Shown: positions 11,379 to 22,580 of the stretch, piece after piece
Layout of the letters: every line of letters begins with the position of its first letter
Numbering within the stretch: position 1 is the stretch's first letter
DNA from: Sipunculus nudus
Lineage: Eukaryota > Annelida > Sipuncula > Golfingiida > Sipunculidae
Direction of reading: 5' to 3'
Assembly (NCBI GenBank): GCA_026874595.1
Contig: CM049314.1
Coordinates: 74,476,300 to 74,540,299 of the forward strand
Length of the DNA stretch: 64,000 bases
The notes under the pieces: generated by a model
Told to the model about the DNA's origin: nothing
Database searches by the model: none
The model's input: the letters and a program-made list of their open reading frames with translations, nothing else
Program-made: the position numbers and the translations under genes

Positions 11379-12565
11379 CAAGGCCTACAGGCCTAATGCA
11401 AACCTGTGAAAAATTTAGGGGTATGAATGGAAGTTTTAATTTTTAAAATTTAATATTGATCCTCTTAAGTCCTGCATATCTACCTTAGTCATTATGATTT
11501 CATCAAAATGGACGTTTCAGACCTTCAAGTTTCAGACTAGGACATTTTAAAACTACATTATAGGTAGTCAACAAGCAACTATGTGTATCCGCAGAAATCA
11601 GGGTGGGGCGGATGAAGTGAGGCATGGATTAAGTGGCAAGGGGAATAGAGTGAGATGTGTTGCATATTAGCATGGATGTCTGCAGCATTAACGTGTATGT
11701 AGGTGGTGCCACCTGTCATAAAATCGAGAAAATTGTCCAGGATGTATAAACCTGCAAAATTTCAGGTGGCTAAGTCAAACCACTGCTGAGATATGATTGA
11801 TTTTATCCCAAGGCAGATGAACAGATGGACGCTGTGCATAAATGGTTGCAGGTGGCGCCACTAGTTTTGCCTATGATGAGTAGCTATGTCAGATCTATAC
11901 ACAAGCAAAATTTTGGCCCAATCGGTCAAACGGTTCCCGAGATATGAGCTTGGATGGCTGCAGAGTAAACCTGAATATAGGTGTTGCTACCTGTCATAAA
12001 ATTGAGAAAGCTGTCCAGGATGTGTAAACCTGCAAAATTTCAGGTGGATAAGTCAAACCACTTCTGAGATATGAGTGATTTTATCCTAAGGCAGATGAAC
12101 AGACGGAAAGTGTACATAAATGGCTGCAGAGCTATGTGAGATCTATACACATGCAAAATTTTGGCCCAATCGGTCAAATGGTTCCCGAGATATAAGCTTG
12201 GATGTCAGCAGAGTAAACGTGAATTAAGGTGGCGCCACCTGTCATAAAATCGAGAAAGCTGTCCAGGATGTATAAACCTGCAAAATGTCAGGTGGAAAAG
12301 TCAAACCATTGCTGAGATATGAGTGATTTTATCCCCAGGCAGATGAACAGATGGACGCTGTGCAAAAATGGTTGCAGGTGGCGCCACCATTTTTAGTGTA
12401 TGGTATAAAGCTATCAAAGAGCTACATTTGTGCAAATTTTTAAGCCTGATCGGTCAAACGGTTCCCGAGATATGAGGGTTTAAGTGTGGAAACAGACACA
12501 CAAATGGAGGCTGGGCAGGTCAACCAAAAATGAGGGGGCAGCAGTTCACATGTTACCTGATGATA
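11379..12565 (+). mobile_element. Modular repeat with variant heads and a tandem core
   Basis: Variant heads CAAGGCCTACAGGCCT (11,379) and CAAGCAACTATGTGTATCC (11,572) precede a tandem core. Core units begin with GGTGGCGCCACC or derivatives at about 11,702, 11,851, 11,981, 12,230 and 12,378. Two half-unit types alternate, and each contains CCTGCAAAATTTCAGG-like and GTCAAACCACTnCTGAGATAT-like blocks. The same organisation recurs at 50,912-51,880, ending in CAGCAGTTCACATGT in both. No tail hairpin is seen. Confidence 0.65.
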
Positions 12566-12980
12566 AACCCGATTCGCTTAAAATGCAAACTAAGTTTTTT
12601 CAAACAGTTGAAAGGTATAGTTTCAATAATCTGGGAATTCTGCATCTAGACATTGTGACTAGACGTCAAGACGCTGTGTCTAGACGTCTAGACACATTGT
12701 CCAGACACCCGCCAGAGTCAGGTCAGTTGACATGGTGATGTCTGGACCCCATCTGTTAGTACTGAGTGACCTCTTGACTTAGCTGCTGAAACCCAGCATG
12801 TTGTCAAATCTGTTTTCAAACACAGAGAGCGTTTTTCTATTGGATACAATGCTTTTTTAAAGCTGTATTTACCCAATCTATTCTTATAAAATTGGCAGAA
12901 CCCTACCATAGAATAATTCATGTAAAGTTTAAACCCATCAGCTTAACAGTTTCATCATATATCAGTGTATAAGCTGGAAG
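12566..12980. other. Non-coding interval containing a 20-bp palindrome
   Basis: I find no coding signal. Between about 12,650 and 12,720 there are several CTAGAC/GTCTAG words, including the perfect palindrome at 12,676-12,695. Confidence 0.5.
12676..12695. repeat. Perfect 20-bp palindrome
   Basis: GTGTCTAGACGTCTAGACAC equals its own reverse complement. It sits in a short cluster of related CTAGAC words. Confidence 0.95.
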
Positions 12981-13019
12981 AGTTTAAAATTACATTTTCG
13001 CTTGTAAAAAAAACACATC

Positions 13020-13523
13020 AATGTAGGTGGCGCCGCGAATACCTCAATTTCATATATAACATATGTGACAAACATTGGTATGAAATTTGGTGATTATAGC
13101 TCTAGCCATTTCTGAGATTTTAATTTTAGTGTGCTTTTTTTTTGGACAGATGACTAAGTTCAACCTCCTGTAACTCGGCCAAAATCTCCGAACTGGAACC
13201 ATTCGAACAAACCTGAGAAAGACTGTTCCAGGGATCATTTCAGTGAAATATTGGACAATTTGGCTGGACGTTTTCGGAAGAGAAGATTTTTAAAACTTTT
13301 TTAGCTTTTTCCCTATAAAATCTTAGAAAATGCAGTTAGAAAAAAAATTAACAAAATCCGATAGAGTTTTTAAGATGACTGATTATTTGCAAAAAATTTG
13401 GTGATGCTAGCTTCTGCCGTTTTTGAGATAGCTATGGTTAACGTACAGACGACGCATGATGCATGACGCACAACGCATGACGGACGACGTCGCAACATCG
13501 CATAAGCTCACAGGTTAGCTAAA
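13020..13523 (+). repeat. Family B modular repeat, copy 1
   Basis: It begins GGTGGCGCCGCGAATACC (from a GGTGGCGCCACC consensus). It then has TGTGACAAACATTGGTATG, GCTTTTTTTTTGGACAGATG, CTGTAACTCGGCC and GATGCTAGCTTCTGCCGTTT blocks. It ends with a GACG-rich stretch and CATCGCATAAGCTCACAGG / TTAGCTAAAAA. Copies are at 27,975-28,345, 29,120-29,487 (continued at 32,651) and 57,595-57,975. Confidence 0.75.
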
Positions 13524-13534
13524 AAATCTTCAGG

Positions 13535-13900
13535 ACTTACAAAGGTATGGGATTCACAATAAGCCAAGAATTGCATAAATTTGACCTTGAAGATCAAAGG
13601 ATTTCAAAGTTGTGCATGATTTTGGTAGGAACAATGAGTGTTCCAAATTTTGGAGGAAAATATGCAGCCCTTCACAAGATATTGCGTTAAAAAGACAATA
13701 ACTATAATTCAGCTGATTTTACCTTGAAGATGAAAGCCAAGGTCACCGGTTTTTGAACTCCTCCTAGAACTGTATAAATTTGACTTTAAAGATCTTTGAT
13801 TTTGGTATGAACCATAGTGTGTTCCAAATCTTGGCGGAAAATATGCAGCCCTTCAAAAGTTATCACGTTCACAAGATATCCTACAGATGAGGATGCCGAT
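13535..13900 (+). repeat. Diverged tandem pair of about 180-bp units
   Basis: The block GTGTTCCAAATyTTGGnGG, then AAAATATGCAGCCCTTCA, is present near 13,640 and again near 13,820 with similar flanks (GATTTTGGTAnGAACnA upstream, a CACGTT/TTGCGTT word downstream). Confidence 0.7.
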
Positions 13901-15529
13901 GGTGGGAGGGGGGACGGGAAGGGGAGGTGAGACATAACAAGTGACCCAGGGGTCATGACGCTCAGCTGATTAGGAAAATATTCAGAAAAGGAATTTTATC
14001 AATGCCAAATTCTGTAGGTGGTATCCTCATTCAACTTTAGCATAGCTCAGAGGATATGGGTAAAAGAGACCTAATTTCAAGTTTCCATGGAGATTTTTCA
14101 AGGACCACTCTGGATGTCAAGTTGGAAGATTCTAGGTGAAATGGTTAAAATTTGTGCCCTGTTAGAGACAACCACATCTTTAAAGGTCTCAAGAAAATGC
14201 GTAGAAATTCGAAAAAAAATCAGGTGGTGCCACCAGTCTGCAGGAACGGATAAAACACTCCATGATGACTGTGCATGCAAAGAATCATGGTGATGAATTT
14301 ATTGGTTGTTCAGATACTGGGGGTTTTACTTAAAATGTTTAATTATACTGAAGGTAACTTACAAGCCCTAAAGCTCAAAAGATATAGGTAACAAGATCTA
14401 ATTTCAGACTTCCAAGGAGATTTTTCATTGACGTCTCTGCATTTTTAATTAGAAGATTCTAGGTTGAATGGTAAAGATTTGTACCCTGTTATCAGACCAC
14501 TCCATCTTTGAAGGTCTCAAAATACTGAAAAAATGCATATCAATTCGAAAAAACTGATGAAACGTACAGTCCTTGATGAATATGGATGCAAAAAATCATG
14601 ATGATCAATGCATCAGTTGTCTAGATACTGGAGCTTTTGTAACAAATTTTTATTTATTCTGGGGGGGGGGGGGGTAATTCTGAGCTCCATAGCTCAGAGG
14701 ATATGAGTAACAGAGACCGAATTTTAAGTGACCATGGAGACTTTTCATGGACCTCCTTGGATGTCAAGAAAGAAGATTCTAGGTCCAATTTAAACCAATT
14801 GTGCCCTGTTAACAGACAACCATATCTTTGAAGGTCTAAAAATGGAGAAAAAAAAATGGTAAATATTTGATACATAATCCAGGTGGCGACACCAGACATC
14901 AAGAACTGATGAAACACTCCATGATTCATATACATGCAAAGAATCAGGTGATCGATGCAATAGTTGTTCAGATATTGAGCTTTGGAATTAAATTTTCCGT
15001 TATTGTGGGGGATACTTCGGAGCCCCATAGCTTAAAGGATATGGGTAACAGAGACCTTACTTCAGGTTTCCAAGGAGACTTTTTATGGGCCTCCTAGCAT
15101 GTCAAAAGAAAAGATTCTAGGTCAATTTGTTATTATTTGTGCCCTGTTAACAGTTTACCATATTAAAAGGGGACTAAAAAATAAGAGAAAAAAATTCTAA
15201 AATAATCGAAAAATACAGGTGGAACCACCAGACTACAGAAACTGATGAAACATTCCGTGATCAATATCCATGCAAAGAATCAATTGTTCGGATACTTGGG
15301 CTTTTGTATCAAATTTTCCATTATTCTGGGGGGTACTTAGGAACCCATAGCTCGGAGGATATGGGTTACAGAGACCAAATTTCAGGTTTCCAAGGAGACT
15401 TTTTATGGACCTCCCTGGTTGCCAAGTTACGAGATTCCATGTCCAGCTGTAACGATTTGTGCCTGGTAAACGGACAGACAGACGGACAAAGAGACAGACA
15501 GACGGACGACGGACGACGGGCATCGCTAT

Positions 15530-15558
15530 AGCTCAGATGACTTTCAGTCAGCTCAGCT
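15530..15558 (+). other. Internal (first) 3' hairpin
   Basis: The arms are AGCTCAGATGACT and AGTCAGCTCAGCT around TTC. Repeat monomers continue immediately after its A-run. Confidence 0.8.
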
Positions 15559-16219
15559 AAAAATACAGGTGGCATCACCAGTTTGCAAGTACTAATTTAA
15601 CCTCCAATGAATATGCATGCAAAGAATCATGGCATTTAATGCATAAGTTATTGAGATACAGATTTATCAAACTTTTTATTATTCGGGGGGGGGGGGCGGG
15701 GGCGGACTTACATGCCCAAAGCTTAGAGGATATGGGTAACAGAGACATCATATCTGGTTTCCAAGGTGATTTTTCATTGACTTCCCAGGATGTGAAGTAA
15801 TAAAATACAAGGTGCAATGATTACCATTTGTGCCCTGTTAACAGGTGGCAGCTTATTTGAAAATCTCAAAAATAGAGGGAAGAAATCGTAAAAATTAGAA
15901 AATACAGATGGAGCACTCGATGATTAATATTTATGCAAAGAAGCATGGTGATCAATGCATACATTAAACAGATACTGGATCTCTTGTCTCAATTTTTTTA
16001 TAATTCTTAGGGGTAATTACAAGCCGCGTAACTCAGAGGATATGGGTAACAGAGAATGAGTTTCAGGTGCTCAATGAGATTTTTTATGGACCTCCCAGGA
16101 TGTAAAGTTAGAATATTCCAGATCCAGCGGTTACAATTTGTGCCCTGTTAACGGAAAGTCGAACGGCCAGACAGACAGCCAGATGGCCGGATGAATGACG
16201 GACAAAGAGTGATCACTAC

Positions 16220-16248
16220 AGCTCAGATGACTTTTAGTCAGCTGAGGT
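16220..16248 (+). other. Second 3' hairpin
   Basis: The arms are AGCTCAGATGACT and AGTCAGCTGAGGT around TTT. It is preceded by a GACAGCCAGATGG / GGATGAATGACGGACAAAG stretch. Confidence 0.8.
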
Positions 16249-16253
16249 AAAAA

Positions 16254-18184
16254 CATAGGAAAAACTCAGTGGTCATCATGCTACACAAAATATTAAAACA
16301 AGAAACTCCATAGCACCTGTACCCTCTTTTACCTCCACCAAGATACTAGGCCTTTAATACAAGATCAAGTGCTCTTCTCAATATAAAAAACATTTTCTAT
16401 AGGACTGAGTTGTACTAGAACTCATTCTTACCAATGTCCATACGACTATGGAACAAACTGGATGATAGACTGCTAGACCAGTAAATCGCTAAAAAATACA
16501 ATATCCAGAGAAACTGCTATAATCAAACTATTTTAATATTTCAATCAGGATCAAGCACAGATAATTTACAAAGAGCTCAGAACACAGTGTAGTAAATTTA
16601 ACCATGATTAATAAATGTTACAGTCAATGTGTAAAACCAGTCAATTTTCAGGCATTTTACAAATTGACAAAAAAAAGTCAGGGTATTTGAAACATTGATT
16701 GAATCGATATGGAATAGTCTGTTGTTTAACATATCTTATCATTGTGATACAGACATTGTGTCTTAGTATAACCAGCTATTTTTAAGTGAACTTTAATCCT
16801 GTCTCATCTTTCTAGGCTATTTATGAAGAATACTGATCACAAAATAAGATTAAATAAACCAAATGGTGAGGGACAAGCAGAATCACACAGTTAAAATAGA
16901 GTATTATAACAAAATTAAATGTGCATACTACATTTTCATCTCATATGACTACATCTGTGCTTATGTAAGAACAAGAAGCAAGTGAAATGGAAGCTTTTTA
17001 TAAAATAAAACATCAAATATGCAATAACGTGACATCAATGATGTAGATTGAAGAATGTTGAAGAATAACCATAGTTACCTGTTTGGTAATATTGTTATGT
17101 GGTAAGAGGTGTTAATATTTTACAATTAATTACTGATTTTAACGCAATATTTTGGTACACATAAGATCAGTTACCAGTTCAGCAGATGGATAGATAGATA
17201 GAGCGACAGAGAGAAATGATAATAGCCTAAATTGGTGTACCAACGCATTGTCTACCATTGTAAGACAGGTGTTTGGATTCCGATCTCCATATGTCGGTTA
17301 GCATAAAGGTTTAGAAAAGAAGCTGATAAATGAGTATTTTAATGGACATAAATTCTGAATGCAGACAACCAGTGATTACTATAGACTGGTATAATTGTTA
17401 TAGCCATGTGAATGTAAACTTAATCAAGTAAGCCAAAATAGATTCTGTTATTATAGGCATCAGCAGAACCCAGGTTTAGATCTGGATGACAGTGTAAAAT
17501 GATATAAAAGTCAAAGGTACGGTGAATACCGGCCTGCGCATGAGGCAGTAATTTAGGACAGGAAAACTGTACCAAAAGTGAGTCAGTAAGTAGCTGAGTC
17601 ACACAGAATTGATCAGGAGACAAATATATACCCTGAATATATTAATATCAGGAATATAATGATATTACATGAGTTTTAGGTAAAACAAGGAAAAAGTTTG
17701 TGCGTAGGCGAAAGCCGAAGCCATATATGGTTATCTAAACATTCAGGTGCGTCATAATGATACATATCCAATATCCAATAGAAAAAGTGTAAGATGATGT
17801 AAAGGTTTGTGACGTAGTAATACTGATACAAAATCCTGTGTTGGGCTGGGAACTGGCAGACAGACCCACGCCAATCATCAACATGTAAACCAAGACAACT
17901 GGAAATAAAACAGCACAATATCCAACTTGGACTGTCTCAGTTATTCACCTGACGCGCCGTGTGTCTGTGTTATGGCCAGGGAAGAACTCCCCTAATTCCC
18001 CGTTGTAACAATATCAAATCTATGATTAAGATATGCTTAAGTGAGTTACAAAGGGTAGGGGCTAATCACAATTATACCAAATGTATTTGATTTATTTAAT
18101 GAGTTCGCTATTCTTTTATTGGAACCATGCTGTCATGGCTGGCAGTGACAAGTAGTCAAAAGTTGATAAAACAGTACAGAAGTG
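16254..18184. other. Apparently low-copy non-coding sequence
   Basis: I recognise none of the window's repeat modules and no protein. A short GATAGATAGA tract lies near 17,187. It could be a surviving piece of intron or intergenic DNA between repeat blocks. Confidence 0.4.
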
Positions 18185-18690
18185 AAACTACTTCTTTGAA
18201 AGTCTAAAAAAATAGTGATAAAAAAGCGCAAAATTAAAAAAATATATATATGGATGGCTCCACAGTCTGCAGCAACTAACAGAACAATACATGATCAATA
18301 TGCAGGCAAAGAACCATGGTGCTTAATGCAACAGTTGTTCAGATAGTTAAGCTTTTAACTAAAATTTTTAATTATTATAGGGGGTACTTCTTAGCTCCAT
18401 AGCTCGGAGAATATATGGATAACAGACTTAATATCAGGATTCCAAGGTGATTTTTCAGGGACCTCCCTGGATGTCAAGTTAAAAATTTCTTAGTCCAATT
18501 ATTACCATTTGTGCCCTGTTAACAGATAACCTCATTTTGAAGGTCTCAAAATAGGGGGAAATGCATCAAGCGGTTACGATTTGTGCCTGGTTAACGGACG
18601 GACAGACAAACGGACAGACAGACCGATGGGCGGATCCTGGACAAATGTTGATCGCTATACCTCAGGTGACTTTCAGTCAGCTGAGCTAAT
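18185..18690 (+). repeat. Headless monomer plus CAAG/hairpin tail
   Basis: One 330-bp-type monomer (CAGTCTGCAGCAACT, CATAGCTCGGAGAATATATG, TTTGTGCCCTGTTAACAG) leads into GGACGGACAGAC repeats and a hairpin at 18,659-18,687 (right arm AGTCAGCTGAGCT intact). No 5' head is present. Confidence 0.75.
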
Positions 18691-19690
18691 AAATAAGCCA
18701 TAGTCAAAGTTGGGCCATGTTTAAGGTACCGCAATTATGCCAATGACTTAAAAAGACAATAATTATCCGATTTCTGGTTTACAAATGAATCTTGATAAAT
18801 AAAGTGATATTCTTAGAAATATTCTTTGACAATTATCTGTTTAGGTGAGTAAACGTATTTCCTGATCTGATTTTATACAAAGTGCATTATGTTTGATCAA
18901 ATAACTTCAAACATTGACGAATTGTTGATCTAATTTAAAGGGAATATATGCAGAAATGGTTATATAAAACATGAATACATTAACACTAGTGGTTTAATGG
19001 TAGTCAGTTTTGAAGTGCAATAATAGACTTGTAATTAATTTTTCGAAGTCACAGTGACCCAGGGGACATCTAACTGTAAGAAGAATTATGGATTTGTAAG
19101 TTCAAGAATTTCAAAAGTGTCTTGTTAACGGACAATCTGAGGATCGACAATTGAACATCACTATAGCTCAGATGACAAAATTGAAGGTACTGATTTATCA
19201 TTTTTGGTAATACCTAAAAAATCATCTAATTTCTTGAATACAATTTATTAAAATTTTATATAGTTGTTTGCTTGAAAAGTTCTCCACCTTCAACAGTCAT
19301 TATGTTAAGTGGGTGATATCTCTCCTGGTTTTTGACAAGGTGTATTATGTTGACGCCCAGAACTTTTACAAATTATGCAATATTGACCCTAAAGTTTGGC
19401 ATGTGCTTATGAAATATAGGGAGGAATAATTAAGCCCAATATAAACAAAACAACACTTGTGGCTTTTACAGTGGGCAGTCTTGAAGTTTAACAATATGTT
19501 TTCACTGAAAAAGTTTTTCGTCAGTTCCTCTAAGGAATGAAGGCACAGTGACCAAGTTTTCCATTCGGTAGGACAACTTGGGGACATCCAACAATAAGTT
19601 GCATTTCTGGTTCATAAGTCCAACTGTTTCAAAATATGCCCCATCTATCTGCGTAAAAAAAAAAGGATTATTGCTACAGCTCAGATGAGC
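18690..19690 (+). repeat. Two partial family A modules
   Basis: Family A blocks (GTCAAAGTTGGGCC, GTGCATTATGTTTG, TGAAGTGCAAT, GACATCTAAC) appear at 18,690-19,180, ending in a truncated CTATAGCTCAGATGAC. They appear again at 19,185-19,690, ending CTACAGCTCAGATGAGCT then AAAA. Both lack heads. Confidence 0.65.
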
Positions 19691-20600
19691 TAAAAAGGAA
19701 TGTTCACAAATTCCTTAGTACAATTCAACTTGAGCAAAATCTGTTGTTTTATTAATGGCTAACCAACATCTGAAAAACATGCTGACAGTTATGCTCAAAC
19801 AGAGCAATTCTTTAAAAAATATTAAATTCACCTAAATGTACATATATCAGAATTATTTCATAGAAAAGTGATGAAAACAACATAAACTCTAAAAAAAAAA
19901 GTAACACTAGAATCACGCCATCTAATATATTATTAAAGAAAAATAAAAACATTTAGACAGGCAAAGTACTTTCATCATATCGATAATTATGTACAACTGT
20001 TTTACCATTAAGCTAACAATAACCTCACCTTCTGATTTTTAAGGAACACCTGGTCTGGGTATATTTTAAAGACACACTGCAAATCAAGAAACATTTGTTC
20101 TAGAAACACCTTATCTGTCTCACGCAGTTAATGCAACTGGGTATGTAAAAGTCATCCAGGGCAATGAGCACCCAGCTTGCAGCACGGAGGGGCTCAACTG
20201 ACCTAGCTTTTGACCCCCTGACAGTTGCCCAGGGCTAAACGCACCAAGGAGCTGCCTACAAGTTAGATTGGGCATGGACCTCAACTGACCTAATGACCCC
20301 TTGCAATCTGATAGTGTGACAATTCTGAGACAGTTCTGACTTATGGAACACTATTTATCATATTAAAAATATCTGGATCATTCCCATAAAAATAGATTCA
20401 GGCTGATATTTTCATAAATCATTTGATAAATAATAAAAAATGGCTACTTGATGCTTTATCTGATTACAGGTACATCTTATTCATTAATTATTTTTACACA
20501 TAACTTGAGCTGAATATCGATACAACTAATTAGTAATGGCTCTATACATACCTAATATAATCCCAAGGAATTAACAAGTTCCTCTTTAAACTTTGATATT
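19691..20600. other. Non-coding interval, no clear feature
   Basis: It contains two short GAGGGGCTCAACTGACCTA-like and GGACCTCAACTGACCTAA-like blocks (about 20,195-20,300), related to the module D words that follow. Nothing codes. Confidence 0.4.
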
Positions 20601-20890
20601 GAGTCACACCTGTAATCCGAGGTTGGGGGAGCCTATAGCTTAGCTTTTCCACAGGTCAAGTGTACCTAATGTGCAACTTGGAAAACTTGTGCAAACTGGC
20701 TGAAGTCTTGGCCTGTTGCTGAATCTAAAGCACTAGGCAGTTTGCCAAAGCTATAAATAGACACATGACGACTGGCTCAACTCCCGGCCTGTTGCAAAAT
20801 CTGACACAGTTGACAGTGTGCCAAAGCTATAAATAGACAAACACTGAAACCTGGCGAGTTACAAAATAAAAGATTTGGCTTTACAATGTC
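20601..20890 (+). repeat. Module D: short tandem repeat with TATAAATAG words
   Basis: Units of roughly 75 bp carry CCTGTTGCnnAATCTnA, CAGTnTGCCAAAG and CTATAAATAGAC. TATAAATAG falls at about 20,752-20,760 and 20,828-20,836. The same module is at 27,300-27,700 and 36,590-36,800. Confidence 0.7.
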
Positions 20891-21268
20891 ATCAGAAAGG
20901 ATTCTGACAGCAGTGGCTGAAAGAAGCTAAAATTACTAGGTTTCCCCTGTATAAAAGCAAGGAAAAAGATAAAAAATAAATTGATGCATGTGGTGCCAAA
21001 GAAACATCAAACTTGACTTATATATGAGCAACCAATAATGTAAGAAAAAGTTTTTTTGGGTCATGAGATCAAAGGTCAAAATCACAGAACCCACTTCTTG
21101 AAAAGCTTTGATGATGTATTTTAAGCTAAACTTTCATCCCAAACCTTCCATCTTCCAGATACAGATAACCTGCCAATAGATAAAGTAATTTATGGATTTT
21201 CGGGTCAAAATGACACCAAGTCCAGGTCTCAGGGCACATACATTTTACAAATTACTTCATGTTTGATA
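20891..21268. other. Non-coding interval before the DIRS element
   Basis: It includes a GATCAAAGGTCAAAATCA segment near 21,070 that is related to the nuclear-receptor-like repeat (module C). Otherwise nothing is recognisable. Confidence 0.4.
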
Positions 21269-21349
21269 ATTAATAAATTAAACCAGACTTACCAAGTTGA
21301 AGTTTGATTGGAATTCTACTGTCTGGTCAGGAATATGAGAGATTAAGCG
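21269..21349 (+). repeat. DIRS terminal region: left arm of an 81-bp inverted repeat
   Basis: It pairs with 21,436-21,516 with about four mismatches. It contains GAATTCTACTGTCTGGTCAG and ends GAGAGATTAAGCG. A third, partial direct copy of the ATTCTACTGTCT word begins at 21,515. Inverted and complementary repeats at the 3' end are how DIRS elements form circular intermediates. Confidence 0.9.
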
Positions 21350-21435
21350 AGATTGCGTTGCGATCCCATGAGTCAATTTTCACAGTCTAAATGTTGACTC
21401 ACAAGAATGTAGATAACATGGGTGGGAAGGGTGGG

Positions 21436-21516
21436 CGCTTAATCTCTCATGCTCCTGACCAGACAGTAGAATTCTAATCAAACTTCAACTTGGTAAGTCT
21501 TGTTTAATTTATTAAT
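21436..21516 (-). repeat. DIRS terminal region: right arm of the 81-bp inverted repeat
   Basis: It begins CGCTTAATCTCTCATGCTCC, the inverse of the left arm, and is separated from it by an 86-bp spacer containing GCGTTGCGATCC and GTTGACTCACAAG. Confidence 0.9.
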
Positions 21517-21839
21517 TCTACTGTCTCGTCAGGAGCAACGAGATTACGAGAGATTTTGAAGTGTGAGTGGACATGTATGATGTGCAATAATAACACAAAT
21601 ATAAGTTATAACAGATTTATTAGTGTAAAGGTACATATACTATATGTTTGAAAAATCGTGCAACCAAAACCCATAAAGAAATCCAACAGTGCATGTGTGT
21701 TAAACAATATGTTGGTAAATTACTGTCAAATCAAGCTCTGGTTTGAGCATGTGTCCAAGTTAACAAATAAACCTGTATCACAAGTGGATTTACTGTTTGC
21801 TATCATGATGTGAAACTACTGCCTCAGCATAGATTGACT

Positions 21840-22475
21840 GACATGTAATGGGTTTCTTATAAAAAGTTCTAAAGGTGCAAGATGTTGACCATCCAGCAGC
21901 CTTCATGATGGAGGTGAGAGGTGCACCATTGGAAGATGCCTTGCTGACCGAAGCTGCTCTGGTGCTGTGTGGTTTACATTAGTATCTATGCCTGCCAGAT
22001 TCATCACAGTTTTCACCCATCTACTGATTGTATCTTTTGATACAGGCTTGTACGGTCTAATAAAGCTAATAAACAATTTAGTACTACTCATCTGAGCCCT
22101 AATATCCCTGGTTCTAGCTAAATATTCCTTCAAAGCTGAAGCAGCACACAACTCTGGTTTATCAGTAAAAATAGGTAACACTAACACTGGTTGATCTCTA
22201 CCTGGTTTAGACTGTTTCACAATCTTGTCTATTACAAAATTCACACCATCTGGTTACACTCTGATCTGATTCAGGTCAAGCAAGCAAGATTGACATCTCT
22301 GCCCTGTTATCAATGCCAGCCATATCACCAGTTTTAGAGTTAGATGTCTTAATGTCACACTGTTTAGTGGCGCAAGTTGTTCTAAATACTGCAAAACATG
22401 GTCAGCATTCGATATATTTTGGTATCTTGGTAATGCTAGACGCATATTGAACACAGCTTCCAAGAAACGTTTCAC
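21840..22475 (-). pseudogene. Tyrosine recombinase of the DIRS element
   Basis: The family cuts and joins DNA through a catalytic tyrosine and inserts circular DIRS cDNA. The first catalytic Arg is visible in ALITGQRCQSC (frame 22,475-22,254). A KPVSKDTISRWVKTVM helix follows in the 22,244-21,903 frame. After a frameshift near 21,970 the box HSTRAASVSKA (HSTR codons at 21,958-21,969) and AAGWSTSCTFRTFY follow, with the nucleophilic Tyr codon at 21,859-21,861. The R, H-x-x-R and Y residues are therefore all present but split over three frames. There is a break near 22,250. Confidence 0.88.
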
Positions 22476-22580
22476 TAATGGGCGAGTTCCAATGGAATCG
22501 CAGAGGCATGCAAGAGCGGATCGTGCTGTGTTTATAGCACTATACTGGAGTCCTGAGTCATAAAGGAAGATAAAAGACTC

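Larger units (their letters stand above)
13938..16253 (+). mobile_element. CAAG/hairpin element with about 330-bp monomers and two successive tails
   Basis: The head CAAGTGACCCAGGGGTCATG, then ACGCTCAGCTGA, is at 13,938. Monomers of about 310-350 bp follow, marked by GGTGGnnnCACCAG at about 14,225, 14,882, 15,219 and 15,568. Each carries CATGCAAAGAATCA, ATTATTCTGGGGG, ATAGCTCAGAGGATATGG and TTTGTGCCCTGTTAAC blocks. A complete tail occurs at 15,470-15,560. A further monomer and a second complete tail at 16,150-16,253 follow directly. The doubled 3' end suggests read-through past the first terminus or a tandem insertion. Confidence 0.7.

Noticed and set aside
11702-12480. CRISPR-like array of repeats
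   Set aside because: Repeat units are long and contiguous with no unique spacers, and the genome is clearly eukaryotic.
16254-18184. Several 60-80 codon frames
   Set aside because: No motif, composition or splice context supports them.
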